64,000 nucleotides of DNA from the NCBI RefSeq assembly GCF_036077095.1, contig NZ_CP107962.1, positions 124,001-188,000 of the forward strand, read 5' to 3'. Both the position numbers and the translations under genes were made by a program. The notes under the pieces are model-generated. The model was not told the DNA's origin and made no database searches. It was given only the letters and a program-made list of their open reading frames with translations. Below, piece by piece: positions 36,406 to 45,289 of the stretch. This stretch comes from Streptomyces sp. NBC_00376 (lineage in GTDB: Bacteria; Actinomycetota; Actinomycetes; Streptomycetales; Streptomycetaceae). Every line of letters begins with the position of its first letter. The first letter of the stretch is position 1.

Positions 36406-38399
36406 GTTGAGTCGGCACGGAGCGCGGTGCCGGTGTTGCCACCGGCCCGTTTCTCCGTGCCGCTCGCCGAACCCGGCGTGCGGCTCTCACCGCACCGGGC
36501 TCTCCACGGTCTCTGCCGTTCAAGCGTGTTTGAGAACCCAGGGGTTGGGGATCGTGTTGCCCCGGTAGCGATAGCGGGTGACCGCGATCGAGACCATGGA
36601 GAACAGTTCGATCCCGTCCGCCGAGAGCCTGTGCCACCGGCCATTGCGGTCGGTGAAGCGTCGGCGGACGTCCTTCCACCTCCAGCGATGCAGCACCATC
36701 CACCAGCTGGTCACCCGTCGCCATACGAAGTGGTCCAGGGCTTTCAGCGTGGTCTTGCATACCGCGTGCTTGAAGTAGTTGACCCAGCCGCGCAGAATCG
36801 AGTTGATCCTCTTCAGTACGGTCCCCGGGTCCTGCTGCGACGTTCTGTTCGTCAGGGCACGGATCTTGTCCTTCAGCTGCCGGATGGGCCTCGCGGCGAT
36901 GAAGGTGTAGACGTACCACTTGTTCGAGCCTCGCTTACGGCGCCACTGGATGTGGAACCCCAGGAAGTCGAACCCTTCCGACATGTCCACGATCTGGGTC
37001 TTGGCTGGTGACAGCCTCAGCCCGAGAGGGTGCAGTACGTCGGCGATGTCCTCGCGCAGGCGGGCGACATCGTCGCGGCTGCCGTCGACCAGGACGACGA
37101 AGTCGTCCGCGTAGCGGACGATGCGCCAGTTCGGGCGGCCGTGGTGACGATGGTGTGCCCGCCTGCCCCTGGTGGACATCCTTCCGCCCGGCTCCCACGG
37201 CTCCATCACGTGCTCGTCGAGCACGGACAGGGCGATGTTCGCCAGCAGCGGGGAGAGGATGCCGCCCTGCGGGGTGCCGGTGAAGGTCTCCTCGCGGTCG
37301 CCGCCCTCAGTGAGGACGCCGGCCTTGAGAAACGCCTTGACCAGCCGCAGCACGCGCTTGTCCTTGACCCGCGCTCGCACCCGGTCCAACAGGGCCGCGT
37401 GGTCGATGGAGTCGAAGCACGCCTCGATGTCCGCGTCCAGCACCCAGCGATAGCCGTTGGTGCCGTAGCGGTGTATCTCGGCGATCGCGTCGTGTGCGCG
37501 CCGCATGGGCCGGAAACCGTAGGAGACCGGCAGGAAGTCGGCCTCGAAGATCGGCTCCAGCACCAGCTTGAGGGCCGCCTGGACCACCCGGTCGGAGACG
37601 GTCGGGATGCCGAGCTTGCGCACCTTCCCGCTCCCGCCGGGCTTGGGGATCTTACGTTCGCGTACCGGCAGCGGGCGGAATTCACCCGTTTTCAGTACGC
37701 GTTGCAGGTCCTCCAGGTAGCCCGGGAGACCGAGGTCCCGCTCGACGTTGACGACCGTGAGGCCGTCGACGCCCGGGGTTCGGGCTCCCTTGTTGCCCGC
37801 GACCCGTTCGAACGCCACGAGCAGCGTCGCCGGGTCGCATACGAGGTTGAACAGATCGTCGAACCTGCGGCCGTGGTCGGCCGCCGCCCAACGGTGAAGC
37901 TTGGTCTGCATCCCCGATACCCGCTGGCGAGACCCCACCGGGGCCTCGGGAGCACCACTGTTCAGCGGTGCGTCTTTCGGCATTGCAGCCTCCTTCCCTT
38001 CTCGAAACCGCTGCCGCCCTTCCCCATGTGCCGGGCTCTCCCCGACTCGGAGTACTACGGCGGCTCCGCCCCGTCCCGGCCCGATCGACCGACGATGGAC
38101 CCAGCCCTCCGCCCGAGCTGGACGCGCGGCAGGAAGGCGGAACCGGGACGGTTCCCGTGTTCGCTCGTTGTTCGATCGTCGGAGTAGGAGCCCGGCTATG
38201 CCCCCGCGGCCTCGCCACGGCTACCCCGCAGCACTTCACCGTGGCCTCCCCGCGCGACCGAAATAGACCGCCCGGGAAGTTCCCTGCCAGCCGAATATCC
38301 AGCAGGGACGCACCGCATCAGCTTCAACCTCCCTGCTGCGACAGGGCGATGGCGGCGGTCTTTCACCTCCACTCGAACAACAAGCGCCTCACGGCGCAC
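36406..38399 (-). mobile_element. Group II intron with RT, antisense in an IS5 transposase
   Basis: Read on the minus strand, the intron starts GTGCG at 38399 and ends CTCAAC at 36406, 1,994 bases in all. Domain V (GAGAGCCCGGTGCGGTGAGA and its arm) is at about 36462-36502. Domain VI, with the GGCACGGAG/CTCCGTGCC stem, ends at 36406. The exon junctions rebuild a normal IS5 transposase sequence across the site. Confidence 0.9.
36520..37983 (-). CDS. ltrA: Group II intron reverse transcriptase/maturase
   Basis: A 487-residue RT from ATG 37983. Blocks: NKGARTPGVDGLTV, RRKIPKPGGSGKVRKLGIPT-type segment (ERKIPKPGGSGKVRKLGIPT), YGFRPMRRAHDAI, VLDADIEACFDSI, GTPQGGILSPLLANI and YADDFVVLV. A maturase domain follows (ILRGWVNYFKHAVCKTTLKA). 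The C-terminus has R-Y-R-Y-R-G-N-T-I-P-N-P-W. It differs from the RT at 15635 and is closest to the truncated copy at 54612. The frame is intact. Confidence 0.93.
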   Translation of the reverse strand: MPKDAPLNSGAPEAPVGSRQRVSGMQTKLHRWAAADHGRRFDDLFNLVCDPATLLVAFERVAGNKGARTPGVDGLTVVNVERDLGLPGYLEDLQRVLKTGEFRPLPVRERKIPKPGGSGKVRKLGIPTVSDRVVQAALKLVLEPIFEADFLPVSYGFRPMRRAHDAIAEIHRYGTNGYRWVLDADIEACFDSIDHAALLDRVRARVKDKRVLRLVKAFLKAGVLTEGGDREETFTGTPQGGILSPLLANIALSVLDEHVMEPWEPGGRMSTRGRRAHHRHHGRPNWRIVRYADDFVVLVDGSRDDVARLREDIADVLHPLGLRLSPAKTQIVDMSEGFDFLGFHIQWRRKRGSNKWYVYTFIAARPIRQLKDKIRALTNRTSQQDPGTVLKRINSILRGWVNYFKHAVCKTTLKALDHFVWRRVTSWWMVLHRWRWKDVRRRFTDRNGRWHRLSADGIELFSMVSIAVTRYRYRGNTIPNPWVLKHA

Positions 38400-38818
38400 A
38401 CTCGGGCAAACACAAACGTCACGGCATGAACGTCCAGGTCCTCACCGATCCCTTCGGGCGACTGCTGTGGGCCTCACCGGCCCTGCCCGGATCGACCCAC
38501 GACCTGACCGCCGCCCGCACCCACGGCATCGTCGAAGCACTCACGACGCCGACCTCAAGTGCTGGGCCGACAAGGCGTATCAAGGTGCCGGTGGTTCCAT
38601 TCGAGTACCCTTCCGCGACCGCCGCCTCAAGCAGTGGCAGCGTCGGCACAACAGCACACACGCCAAGATCCGCTGCCTCGGCGAGCAGACCATGGCCACC
38701 CTCAAGGGCTGGCGCCTCCTACGAAAGCTCCGCTGCAGCACCAACCGCATCACCGCGATCGTCCAGGCCGTCCTCGTCCTTCATTACGCCTCGACGTGAG
38801 GTTGGAAAAGGCTCACTG

Positions 38819-39651
38819 CTTGGGCTCGGTAATGGCGTGCTCAACACAGATCCGCTCCGAGAACTGGGCCTTGGGGCCTGCTCCCAGGTCGCGACCTCAT
38901 CGGGTGGGGCGCCCTTCTTCGGTTTCAGCGGCGGGGCGGTGACCTGGTCGGGGAAGTCTCTGGCCAGTCCCTGGTAGCCGGAATCGACCTTGGCCTTGAC
39001 TTTGGGGTACTGGCGGAGCAGGTCTTCGATGCCTTCGGCGCACACGGCGGTGACGTCGTGCATGCGGCCGGGTCGGATCGCCCCGGCCCACAACAGCCGG
39101 CCCCTGTCGTCGCTGATGATGGTGGGCTTCTTGGTGTTCTGCTTCTTCTTGCCCGAGACGAACGCCCGGCGTCCGGGGCGATTCGCCCCGGGGCGGCGGA
39201 CCTGGACCTCGGTACCGTCGATACGCAGTTCAACGCCTTCGGCCGAGGCGTAGGCGAAGACGTCCGCGAGGGTACGCAGTCGTAGCTCGGGCTTACCGGG
39301 AACGGCGAAGCCCCGCGCAGCGAGCAGGGGCCGGATCTCGTGGACGGCCCGGGTGATGGTGGAGCGGTCCACGCCGTAGAACACCGCCCAAGCGGCGTGC
39401 GGCAGCTGGAAGCGCAGGATGACCAGGGTGGCGACCACCCGATCGGTGAAGACCAACTCGTGGCCCGGGCCAGCTCCAGCGGCGCGCGCCCGCTCATGGC
39501 CTCGGCGTTCGCGGAGCCGGGACTCCTCGCGGGTTGTCCACTGGCCGGCCAGCTCGGCGATCAGCTTGCCCAGGCGGCGGCGCGGGATCCCGGTGCAGAT
39601 CCGATGACTCAAGGCCGTACGGGTCCATCCTGACGTCACAATCATGATCAT
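38819..39651 (-). pseudogene. IS5-family transposase (DDE_Tnp_4), 3' truncated
   Basis: From about 39651 the frame gives LGKLIAELAGQWTTREESRL, FQLPHAAWAVFYGVDRSTIT, the DDE blocks RIDGTEVQVRRP and DDRGRLLWAGAIRPGRMHDV, and VDSGYQGLA. A shift near 38880 moves to another frame (FSERICVEHAITEPKQ), and the gene is cut at 38818 by the IS end. It cannot give a complete enzyme. Confidence 0.8.
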
Positions 39652-39759
39652 CCCGCACTGCCGTTCGCATGTTCAGGCCGGGGTATCAGCGATCGCGCAT
39701 CACATCGTGATCACTCAGCTGGGTGACTGCGGCTGCGTGAGTGAGCGAGTGGAGAGTGT

Positions 39760-40341
39760 GTGCCTCAGTTCATAGACGTCGACCGCGTCGGCCGCGAGAA
39801 TGCGGCCGTGGAGATCACAACCGCTGTGGCGACCGATGCCGACGCCGTCGCCGAGCTGCACACGGCCAGCTGGCGAAGGGCCTACGCAACCCTCTTCCCT
39901 GCGCAGTACCTGGACGGCCCGCTGCTCGCCGAACGCCAACAGGTGTGGCGGGCGCGGCTGGCCGATCCCGTCCCGGGCGCGGCGCTGTTCTTGGCCGTGG
40001 AAACCAGCGGGCTGCTCGGCTTCGTCTACCTGGAACCGCAGCCGGACGGCCGGGTCCTGCTCGACAACCTGCATGCTCGTCCTGGCGACACCGGGCGCGG
40101 GGTGGGCAGTCGGCTTCTCGAGCATGCCTTGGCCTGGTCCACCACCGCGCACCCTGGCCAGGACGTCTACCTGGAGGTCCTGCAGGGCAACACCCGCGCG
40201 GTCGCGTTCTACGAACGCTATGGAGGACGTCGTACCGCGTCCCGTATCTGCCGCTTCGACCAAGGATTCGAGCTTCCCGAGTTCGAGTACACATGGCCCG
40301 CCACCGTCCCAGCGTCGACGCGGTCGCCAGCATGTCGCTGA
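39760..40341 (+). CDS. GNAT-family N-acetyltransferase
   Basis: GTG 39760 gives 193 residues; GTG 39808 (MEITTAVATDADAVAELHTA) would also suit the family start. The acetyl-CoA loop is TGRGVGSRLLEHAL, after the beta-4 strand RVLLDNLHARPG, and the C-terminal NTRAVAFYERYGGRR is typical. The substrate is unknown. It stands alone between IS remains and small secreted proteins. Confidence 0.88.
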   Translation: MPQFIDVDRVGRENAAVEITTAVATDADAVAELHTASWRRAYATLFPAQYLDGPLLAERQQVWRARLADPVPGAALFLAVETSGLLGFVYLEPQPDGRVLLDNLHARPGDTGRGVGSRLLEHALAWSTTAHPGQDVYLEVLQGNTRAVAFYERYGGRRTASRICRFDQGFELPEFEYTWPATVPASTRSPACR

Positions 40342-40413
40342 GCGTGACCCCGCCGCGCCGCCGGTGAACCTCCAAAAACCTACCGCCGGGTTACTCCCTC
40401 TCTGGCGTTCGAG

Positions 40414-40656
40414 CTAGGAGTACTGGGCCAACCTCAATCGCGCACCACGTCGTAACCGCTGGTACGGGTGTAGCGGACCGTGGACTTCGCGCCAGCAGTA
40501 AAGAAGCGGGGTCTTCTGGACAGCCGCGGTCTTTGAGGCGGTGGCTGTCCGCAGGGCGGCGGCGGACGGTCCGGAGGCTGCTCCGATAGCGAGCAGCGCG
40601 CCAACGGCGGTAGCTGCGGCGGCTTTTATGGCAGTGCTGGAGCGCAGAACGCGCAT
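40414..40656 (-). CDS. Small secreted protein, possibly frameshifted
   Basis: ATG 40656 follows GGGGGAC. The first 34 residues are a clear signal peptide (IKAAAATAVGALLAIGAASG, then P-S-A-A-A). The remaining 46 residues contain one Cys and many basic residues. The overlapping frame at the 3' end reads RFFTAGAKSTVRYTRTSGYD, which looks more like a folded secreted protein. A frameshift near 40510 may have happened. Confidence 0.55.
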   Translation of the reverse strand: MRVLRSSTAIKAAAATAVGALLAIGAASGPSAAALRTATASKTAAVQKTPLLYCWREVHGPLHPYQRLRRGARLRLAQYS

Positions 40657-41036
40657 GAGAGTGTGTCCCCCTGTATGAAATTAGGAGCGCTCCACGGTAG
40701 GAGGGGACACCCGGGAATTCCAGTGCCCTTTTCAGACAGGTCCACTTCTGGCCGGGCGTCAGAGGCGTTCGCCCACCTGGCCAGATCGGTCCGGCCGGGC
40801 CGAAGATCTCGGGTCGGGCAGGTGCTTCGGCCGAAACGCCGGGCGCGGGGGCCGGCCGACGAGCTGGCAAGCTCGCCCGCGTGAGGGGAAGTCGTACCGG
40901 AACGGGCGGCGGACTGAGGGTAGGTCTGGTCCACCGCATCGGTGCCGAGCCCTGCTTGTGCACGCAGAGGCCGTCTGGCTCCTCCGCCGGAGTGAACCCG
41001 CAGGCCAAGTCATTCTTCCTGCGCAGCGCAGCCTGT
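40657..41036. other. Intergenic stretch
   Basis: This 380-base gap between divergent secreted-protein genes should hold both promoters. I see no further gene or clear motif in it. Confidence 0.4.
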
Positions 41037-41459
41037 ATGTCTGGTGTCGTGATCAATAACCTGATGCGTGCTGCGGCAGTCGCCGTCCTGGCTCTCTCCT
41101 CTCTGACCGTTCCCGCCTCCGCCTCCGCCTCCGCTTCCGGCAGCACCGGGACGGTCCGGGCCGAGATCGAGTGCCCGCCCGGCTACGTGTGCATCTACCC
41201 GGAGATCAACTTCGGCGGGCAGCCGTGGGTGCGACGTGCCGCGGACGGTGGCGTGAAGGACCTGCCGTCCGCGATCCGGGACCGCGGCAGCTCGGTCCGC
41301 AACAACTCCGACCGCACCGCCCGCGTCTACGAGAAGCGGAACTACAGCGGCCGCTGGGTCTGCGTGACCCGCAGCGGCGGCTCCATCCACGACCTGCGCA
41401 GCTACAACCTCAACGACCAGACCCGATCCCTGAAGATCAACAACAACGACTGCGGCTGA
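41037..41459 (+). CDS. Peptidase inhibitor family I36 protein
   Basis: The start is taken at ATG 41037; ATG 41064 is possible. A signal peptide (MRAAAVAVLALSSLTVPASA) leads to a mature domain with CPPGYVCIYPEINFGGQPW, SVRNNSDRTARVYEKRNYSG and RWVCV, ending NNNDCG. This is the crystallin-like fold of the Streptomyces metalloproteinase inhibitor group (I36). The protein is secreted, 140 residues with signal. Confidence 0.88.
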   Translation: MSGVVINNLMRAAAVAVLALSSLTVPASASASASGSTGTVRAEIECPPGYVCIYPEINFGGQPWVRRAADGGVKDLPSAIRDRGSSVRNNSDRTARVYEKRNYSGRWVCVTRSGGSIHDLRSYNLNDQTRSLKINNNDCG

Positions 41460-41620
41460 ACATCAGCACCCACCCGTTCTGGCCGGAGCGCGGCTGGAGC
41501 CTGGTGGGCCGGGTCGAGCTGTTCCGGGCGGCCGGGAGCGGGCCGGACGGAGTGCGGGAGCTGGTCGTGCGCTGGAACGGCGAGGACTTCGTCGTAACCG
41601 GGCCTGCGGCGCAGCCCTGA
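41460..41620 (+). pseudogene. C-terminal remnant of an unknown protein
   Basis: The frame reads HPFWPERGWSLVGRVELFRA and RELVVRWNGEDFVVTGPA, then stops at 41620. It has no start; the sequence before it is the end of the I36 gene. I cannot name the family. Confidence 0.35.
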
Positions 41621-41845
41621 GTAGTCGGGAGAAATGTCCGAGGAGGCCGCCCTGGCGGCGTGGCCGGGCTGGCTGCGGCGCTGTGGGTGTCTTTGTGATG
41701 CGATCACTCCCGCCTCGCACGAGGATCGGTGTACGGGAGGTGGCCCGGTCGCGCCCCTGTCTCCGCGCGGGGTCAGCGCGCCTTTCTTCCCGGCGCGCTG
41801 GTCCGCTTCCCGTCCATCTAGCCGCCAGGGGGGCTGGAGGTGCGT

Positions 41846-41890
41846 ATGCCGCAGCCCTTGTGGACCGGTGCCATTTCTTTTGGCCTGGTC
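41846..41890 (+). pseudogene. Ku gene 5' stump (second copy)
   Basis: GGCTGGAGGTGCGT precedes ATG 41846, which reads MPQPLWTGAISFGLV, the conserved opening of bacterial Ku proteins. After 15 codons the homology stops abruptly. The leader region resembles that of the stump at 6947. Confidence 0.65.
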
Positions 41891-42017
41891 GGTGGGCCCT
41901 GCCGAATCCGTTGGCCGCGAGGTGATGGCGTGTCGACACCCTCGGATGCCTGCTGATCTGTTGGCGGCGACTGCGCTCTGCGTTGGCCAGTGCCGTGGGC
42001 TAAGACCTGTCCCGTAA

Positions 42018-42265
42018 GTGATGGTCGAGGCGGTAGGGCAGGGCAACGTCTGCAAGGCGTGGGAGGAGTCCGGTGCGAAGGCCGCCGTCGGCAAGACCAT
42101 GACGATCGCCGACGGCGGCTATCCGGACACCGGGCTCGTGATGTTTCATCGGCGCCGCAAGGGCGAGGAGCTGCCTGGCTGGAAGCAGGCTCACAACAAG
42201 TCCCACAAGCAGGTCCGCGCCCGTGTTGAGCACGTCTTCGCAAACGTACGGCGGCTGAGACAGAG
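42018..42265 (+). pseudogene. IS5-family transposase, C-terminal fragment
   Basis: The frame contains KTMTIADGGYPDTGLVMFHR, ELPGWKQAHNKSHKQVRARV and EHVFANV, the second catalytic Asp and Glu region of an IS5-type DDE enzyme. It has lost both ends. It joins the zeta-toxin remnant directly. Confidence 0.65.
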
Positions 42266-42600
42266 GATCTTTTGTCAGGCCAGGCCGAGGCGTACATACG
42301 TGAGCGGCGCAGCGACGTCGTCATCGAGACCGACCAGCAGCGTCGTCGACTTCGCCCTCAGCGCGGACCTGTTCGCCCGTGCCGACTACCGCATTGAGGT
42401 CGTCGCCCTGGCAGGACGGGCGGCAGACACCAGACAGAGCACCTTCGTCCGGCACGTCCGCGCTCTGGAGCTCGACGTGCAGACCCCGCTGCCGACCCCG
42501 GCCGTACACGGGCAGGCCTGCCGGATGGCGGCAGGCATCGTGACGGTGCAGATCCGGGTTGGCGGAGAGGAAGTCGGTGCTCACCCAGCCCTGGCGTGCC
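42259..42600 (+). pseudogene. Zeta-toxin/kinase family remnant
   Basis: One frame reads ETEDLLSGQAEAYIRERRSD and VVIET. The next frame continues DFALSADLFARADYRIEVVA and RQSTFVRHVRALEL. These match the mid part of zeta-toxin-like kinases (VVIE and GYRVEVVAL). At least one frameshift (near 42335) and loss of the P-loop make it dead. Confidence 0.55.
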
Positions 42601-42626
42601 GCGGCGGTGAAGCTGATGGGAATTGC

Positions 42627-42874
42627 CTACTTGTACCAGTAGCGTACGCCGCCGTGATGGCTGCAGGTGCCGCGGAGGTCCCGTCCTTGCATTCGGCGGT
42701 AACTCCTGCCGGGTGCGCGCTGCCGGCCCTGCACACACCGGTCGTGTGGGGCGCGCACGCGGCCGTCGCCTCTGCCCGGACGAGCGGCGCGAGGAGTGCT
42801 GCGGCGAGGGCGACCGCGGTGAAGGTGGCGCGGATGAGTCCGCGGCGGTCAGGTGCTGTGATGGTGCCGGTCAT
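42627..42874 (-). pseudogene. Secreted DUF3761 protein with a 19-base deletion
   Basis: ATG 42874 starts a signal peptide (RATFTAVALAAALLAPLVRA). The mature part CAPHTTGVCRAGSAHPAGVT, AECKDGT follows. Compared with the intact copy at 60388, 19 bases are missing near 42680, so the final GTCSHHGGVRYWYK is out of frame; that frame ends at TAG 42627. The surrounding segment is duplicated at 60.4-60.95 kb. Confidence 0.75.
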
Positions 42875-43080
42875 GATGCGGTGCCTTCCTGGGGCGAACC
42901 CTTTGCCGTAGCACGGGGTTCGGTCTGGGTGGTGGGGTCGCCGCGGGGGAAGACGGCCGGGGCAGGATGTCCTGCACTCTTCCCCCGCGGCGGGTCGGAC
43001 CGGGACGAGGTTGCCCGGGGTGCTCGGGCGGTTTCCCGGGACGATTCACGGTTCCGGCTCGCAGCCGCCCGGATGTCCGG

Positions 43081-43770
43081 TCAGGTGCCGCAGGTGTCGA
43101 GCATCTCGGACAGGGCAGCGGCCTCGGCAGGGTTGGCGGTGAGCTGGTAGTTGGCTTTCACGCTGATCCAGGCGCGGCTGTAGGTGCACCAGTACGACTG
43201 AAGCGGAGGCTTCCAGTTCCCCGGGTCCTTGTCCCCCTTGGCCCGGTTGCTGCTGGCCGACACCGCGATCAACTGTGAATGGACCAGGTCGTTCGCGAAG
43301 GCCCGGCGCTCGGGCGTCGTCCACTGCGAGGCCCCGGACCGCCAGGCTTCCTTCAACGGGACGACGTGGTCGATGTCGATACCGGAGGCGGAGGCGACCG
43401 TCTTCCCGTCGTACTCGGAGTACCAGGTGCCGCTGATGGAGCGGCACTGGTCGTCTTGGACCACGTCCTGGCCATCGCGCTGGAGTACGACCTCGCGGGT
43501 GTCGCAGGTGCCGTACTGGGTGATCCAGTGCGGGAACTTCGTCCGGGAGTACCCGGGGACATCCTCCTCGTCGGCCACAACGAGGTCCGTGAGGAGTTCG
43601 CGGGCCTTGACCGCGTCCGGCGGTTCGGGGAGTTCACGCAGGGACGGGATCTGACCGGCCGGGGTGTGGGGGCCGGCCGGGGTGGCGGTGGCCGGGGCGG
43701 CGGTCAGCCCGAGCCCTGCGAGAGCCGAAACAGCCGTGAGGACCAAGGTTCGGCGTAGATGGCGAGTCAT
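43081..43770 (-). CDS. Secreted HNH endonuclease family protein (GmrSD-C/DUF1524)
   Basis: ATG 43770 has GGAG at a good distance; ATG 43779 is too close to it. The 229-residue protein has a signal peptide (RRTLVLTAVSALAGLGLTAA). Next come a domain with VPGYSRTKFPHW and the HNH core GIDIDHVVPLKEAWRSGASQ, ANDLVHSQLIAVSASSNRAK and KPPLQSYWC. It should be an exported nuclease. Paralogue remains are at 2-430 and 60868-60952. Confidence 0.9.
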   Translation of the reverse strand: MTRHLRRTLVLTAVSALAGLGLTAAPATATPAGPHTPAGQIPSLRELPEPPDAVKARELLTDLVVADEEDVPGYSRTKFPHWITQYGTCDTREVVLQRDGQDVVQDDQCRSISGTWYSEYDGKTVASASGIDIDHVVPLKEAWRSGASQWTTPERRAFANDLVHSQLIAVSASSNRAKGDKDPGNWKPPLQSYWCTYSRAWISVKANYQLTANPAEAAALSEMLDTCGT

Positions 43771-44037
43771 GCCGATCATGCTCCGGCCCCGGCACGGCGA
43801 AGAATCGTTGCTGCCCGGCGGGTGTCACTCGCGCGGGTGGGAAGTCGTACCGGGAGTCGCAGTCGGGTGTTGCGACAGTGCGTCGGGACGGACTGAACCA
43901 CACACACCGGGATCCGGTTCCACTCGTGGACCAAGGTCCAGCACGTCCGGTCGTCGGCGTCCGGCGCTCTGCCGGTGGGAGAGGCATATGAAGGCGGCCG
44001 GCGGTAGGTGGGCAGCGCTGACACCGGATGGAGCGAC
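43771..44037. other. Intergenic stretch
   Basis: Only short shadow ORFs are seen. The 5' part should contain the promoter of the HNH gene. I see nothing else to support. Confidence 0.35.
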
Positions 44038-44190
44038 ACCGAACGCATCACACTCGTCGAACTGCTCAGGGTCGCAGCGATCGACGAGTGCCTCTTCGAG
44101 AAGGTGCCGGATGTGGTCGGAGCACGGTGGGTGCTGCCGCGCCTGGTGGGTGAGGTCCGCTACGCGGCCAGGACCCCCGGCGGGACTACT
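44038..44190 (+). pseudogene. LigD-type DNA ligase OB-fold fragment
   Basis: The frame reads LFEKVPDVVGARWVLPRLVG and EVRYAARTPGG. This matches the OB-fold of ATP-dependent end-joining ligases (A-x-W-V-x-P-x-L-V-x-E-V-x-Y/F). About 50 residues remain, with no start or end. It is the second ligase stump in the window. Confidence 0.5.
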
Positions 44191-44191
44191 G

Positions 44192-44392
44192 CGGTATGGC
44201 GGACATCAGCACGTGCGACAACTGGGCGGCCTGCTGGCACGGGTGGCCGAGGGCGAGCTGTGCGTGCTGATGGCCGGCGACTGCGCCGAGGACCCCGCCG
44301 AGTCCTCGGTCGCCGATGTCGCGCCCAAGGCCGAGATGTTGGACGTCCTCGGCGACATCATGAGAGTGGGCGCTGGGCAGACATTCCGGTGA
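44192..44392 (+). pseudogene. DAHP synthase-like (class II) fragment
   Basis: The frame reads LGGLLARVAEGELCVLMAGD then CAEDPAESS and PKAEMLDVLGDIM. The G-D-C-A-E motif and its setting resemble class II DAHP synthases of secondary-metabolism clusters. It is short, and the match is from memory. Confidence 0.35.
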
Positions 44393-44682
44393 GCGCCGCT
44401 GCTGCGGTGGTTCCGACGGATCCGACCACGGCGCCGAGCAGGGCTGCTAACGCTTGATCCATGCCTGGAATTCTGCCTGGCCTGCTCGTCTGGTACTGCC
44501 GGTTTTCGGCGGCCTGAGACGAACCCGAACCCGGCCCGGGTACGGACGGATGCAGCCGTCGTCGACCTCGGTGATTCAACGGGTCGGCGCAGGGTCAGGA
44601 CGCGCGGGACGCCATGCTCCGGCGGCTGCGCCGCGAACTCAGTCGCCCCAGACCCAAGGGGGACCCGACTGACAGGCGCTCA

Positions 44683-44800
44683 GGAGCTGGCGCGCGCCAG
44701 ACGGATGCAGGCGGCGGACAGGTCGACGTCCGCCACGTCGAGGTCGTCCAGGTGCAGGCCGTGCTGGGCGGCGGTGGCCGGCAGATCGTCGAGCTCTGAG
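44683..44800 (-). pseudogene. C-terminal remnant, unknown protein
   Basis: The minus frame reads SELDDLPATAAQHGLHLDDL then DVADVDLSAACIRLARA to a stop near 44683. It looks like the end of an acidic protein. The start side runs into the hairpin at 44799-44835. Confidence 0.3.
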
Positions 44801-44835
44801 CGCTTCAGTTGGCGAGTCCCGCCAACTGAAGCGCT
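44799..44835. terminator. Perfect 16-base hairpin
   Basis: AGCGCTTCAGTTGGCG, loop AGTCC, then its exact reverse complement. It lies 43 bases beyond the stop of the membrane protein at 44879 (minus), so it suits a terminator working in both directions. There is no T-run. Confidence 0.6.
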
Positions 44836-44878
44836 TTCCGTCGACGGCTCGTGGGTGCGCGGCCCGTGAGCCCGCGTG

Positions 44879-45241
44879 TCATGCGTAGCTGAGGATCACG
44901 ATCAGCGCCAGGCACTCCGCCAGGAGTTGCGCGATCAACGCCATCCGACGGACCCGTACCGCAGGCGCGACCAGCGCGACGGCACATGCCACACCGCCCA
45001 CGCCGACGCCCCACACGAACAGCCCGCCGGGCAGCGACGGGCCGCACCGCTCCCCGTACGTCAGACAGCGCCCCGCGCGCTCAGAGGAGAGGGTCAGCAC
45101 ACCGACCGTCAGTGCCGCGGGCACGAAGAGAACGGCGGACAGGAAGGACCAGAAGCGGCTGCTGCGGCCGCCGAAGCCAGTGCGGTCCGTGGCGCGCATC
45201 TCCTTGGTTGCGAGCGTCGGCCGGGACTCTGTTGTGTTCAT
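44879..45241 (-). CDS. Three-helix membrane protein
   Basis: ATG 45241 (MNTTESRPTLA) gives 120 residues. Hydrophobic segments: FLSAVLFVPAALTVGVLTL, LFVWGVGVGGVACAVALVA and MALIAQLLAECLALIVILSY. The loop between the first two has a Cys pair (C-L-T-Y-G-E-R-C). The family is not recognised. Confidence 0.7.
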   Translation of the reverse strand: MNTTESRPTLATKEMRATDRTGFGGRSSRFWSFLSAVLFVPAALTVGVLTLSSERAGRCLTYGERCGPSLPGGLFVWGVGVGGVACAVALVAPAVRVRRMALIAQLLAECLALIVILSYA

Positions 45242-45289
45242 GCCCCGATCAAACATCGGATGCCTGGCCAGTTGCAGCCGTCCGCGTAC

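Larger units (their letters stand above)
36052..38799 (+). pseudogene. IS5-family transposase, split by intron and frameshifted
   Basis: The first part (36052-36405) reads VLVYPSSIDLSSRTLRYLTG and AQLAAGFGIGVATVYRYI, then shifts frame at about 36270 to EAVDVLAALAPTLAEAMDIA, TFVILDGTLLSIDRIA. The second part (38400-38799) reads GKHKRHGMNVQVLTDPFGRL, WASPALPGSTHD, then another frame DADLKCWADKAYQGAGGSIR and GEQTMATLKGWRLLRKLRC. Joining 36405 to 38400 gives the expected P-Y-Y-S-G-K-H. The intron lies in antisense, so splicing cannot restore this mRNA. Confidence 0.8.
35934..38818 (+). mobile_element. IS5-family element interrupted by a group II intron
   Basis: The ends CAGTGAGCCCTTTCCAGCCT (35934) and, inverted, CAGTGAGCCTTTTCCAACCT (ending 38818) match at most positions. 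The transposase parts lie at 36052-36405 and 38400-38799, with the intron between. The element is inserted into, or beside, the 3' end of another IS5-family transposase at 38819. Confidence 0.8.

Noticed and set aside
35934..39651. The IS5 at 38819-39651 continuing on the left side at 35933
   Set aside because: Its expected C-terminal codons do not appear next to 35933, so a simple insertion into one gene is not supported.
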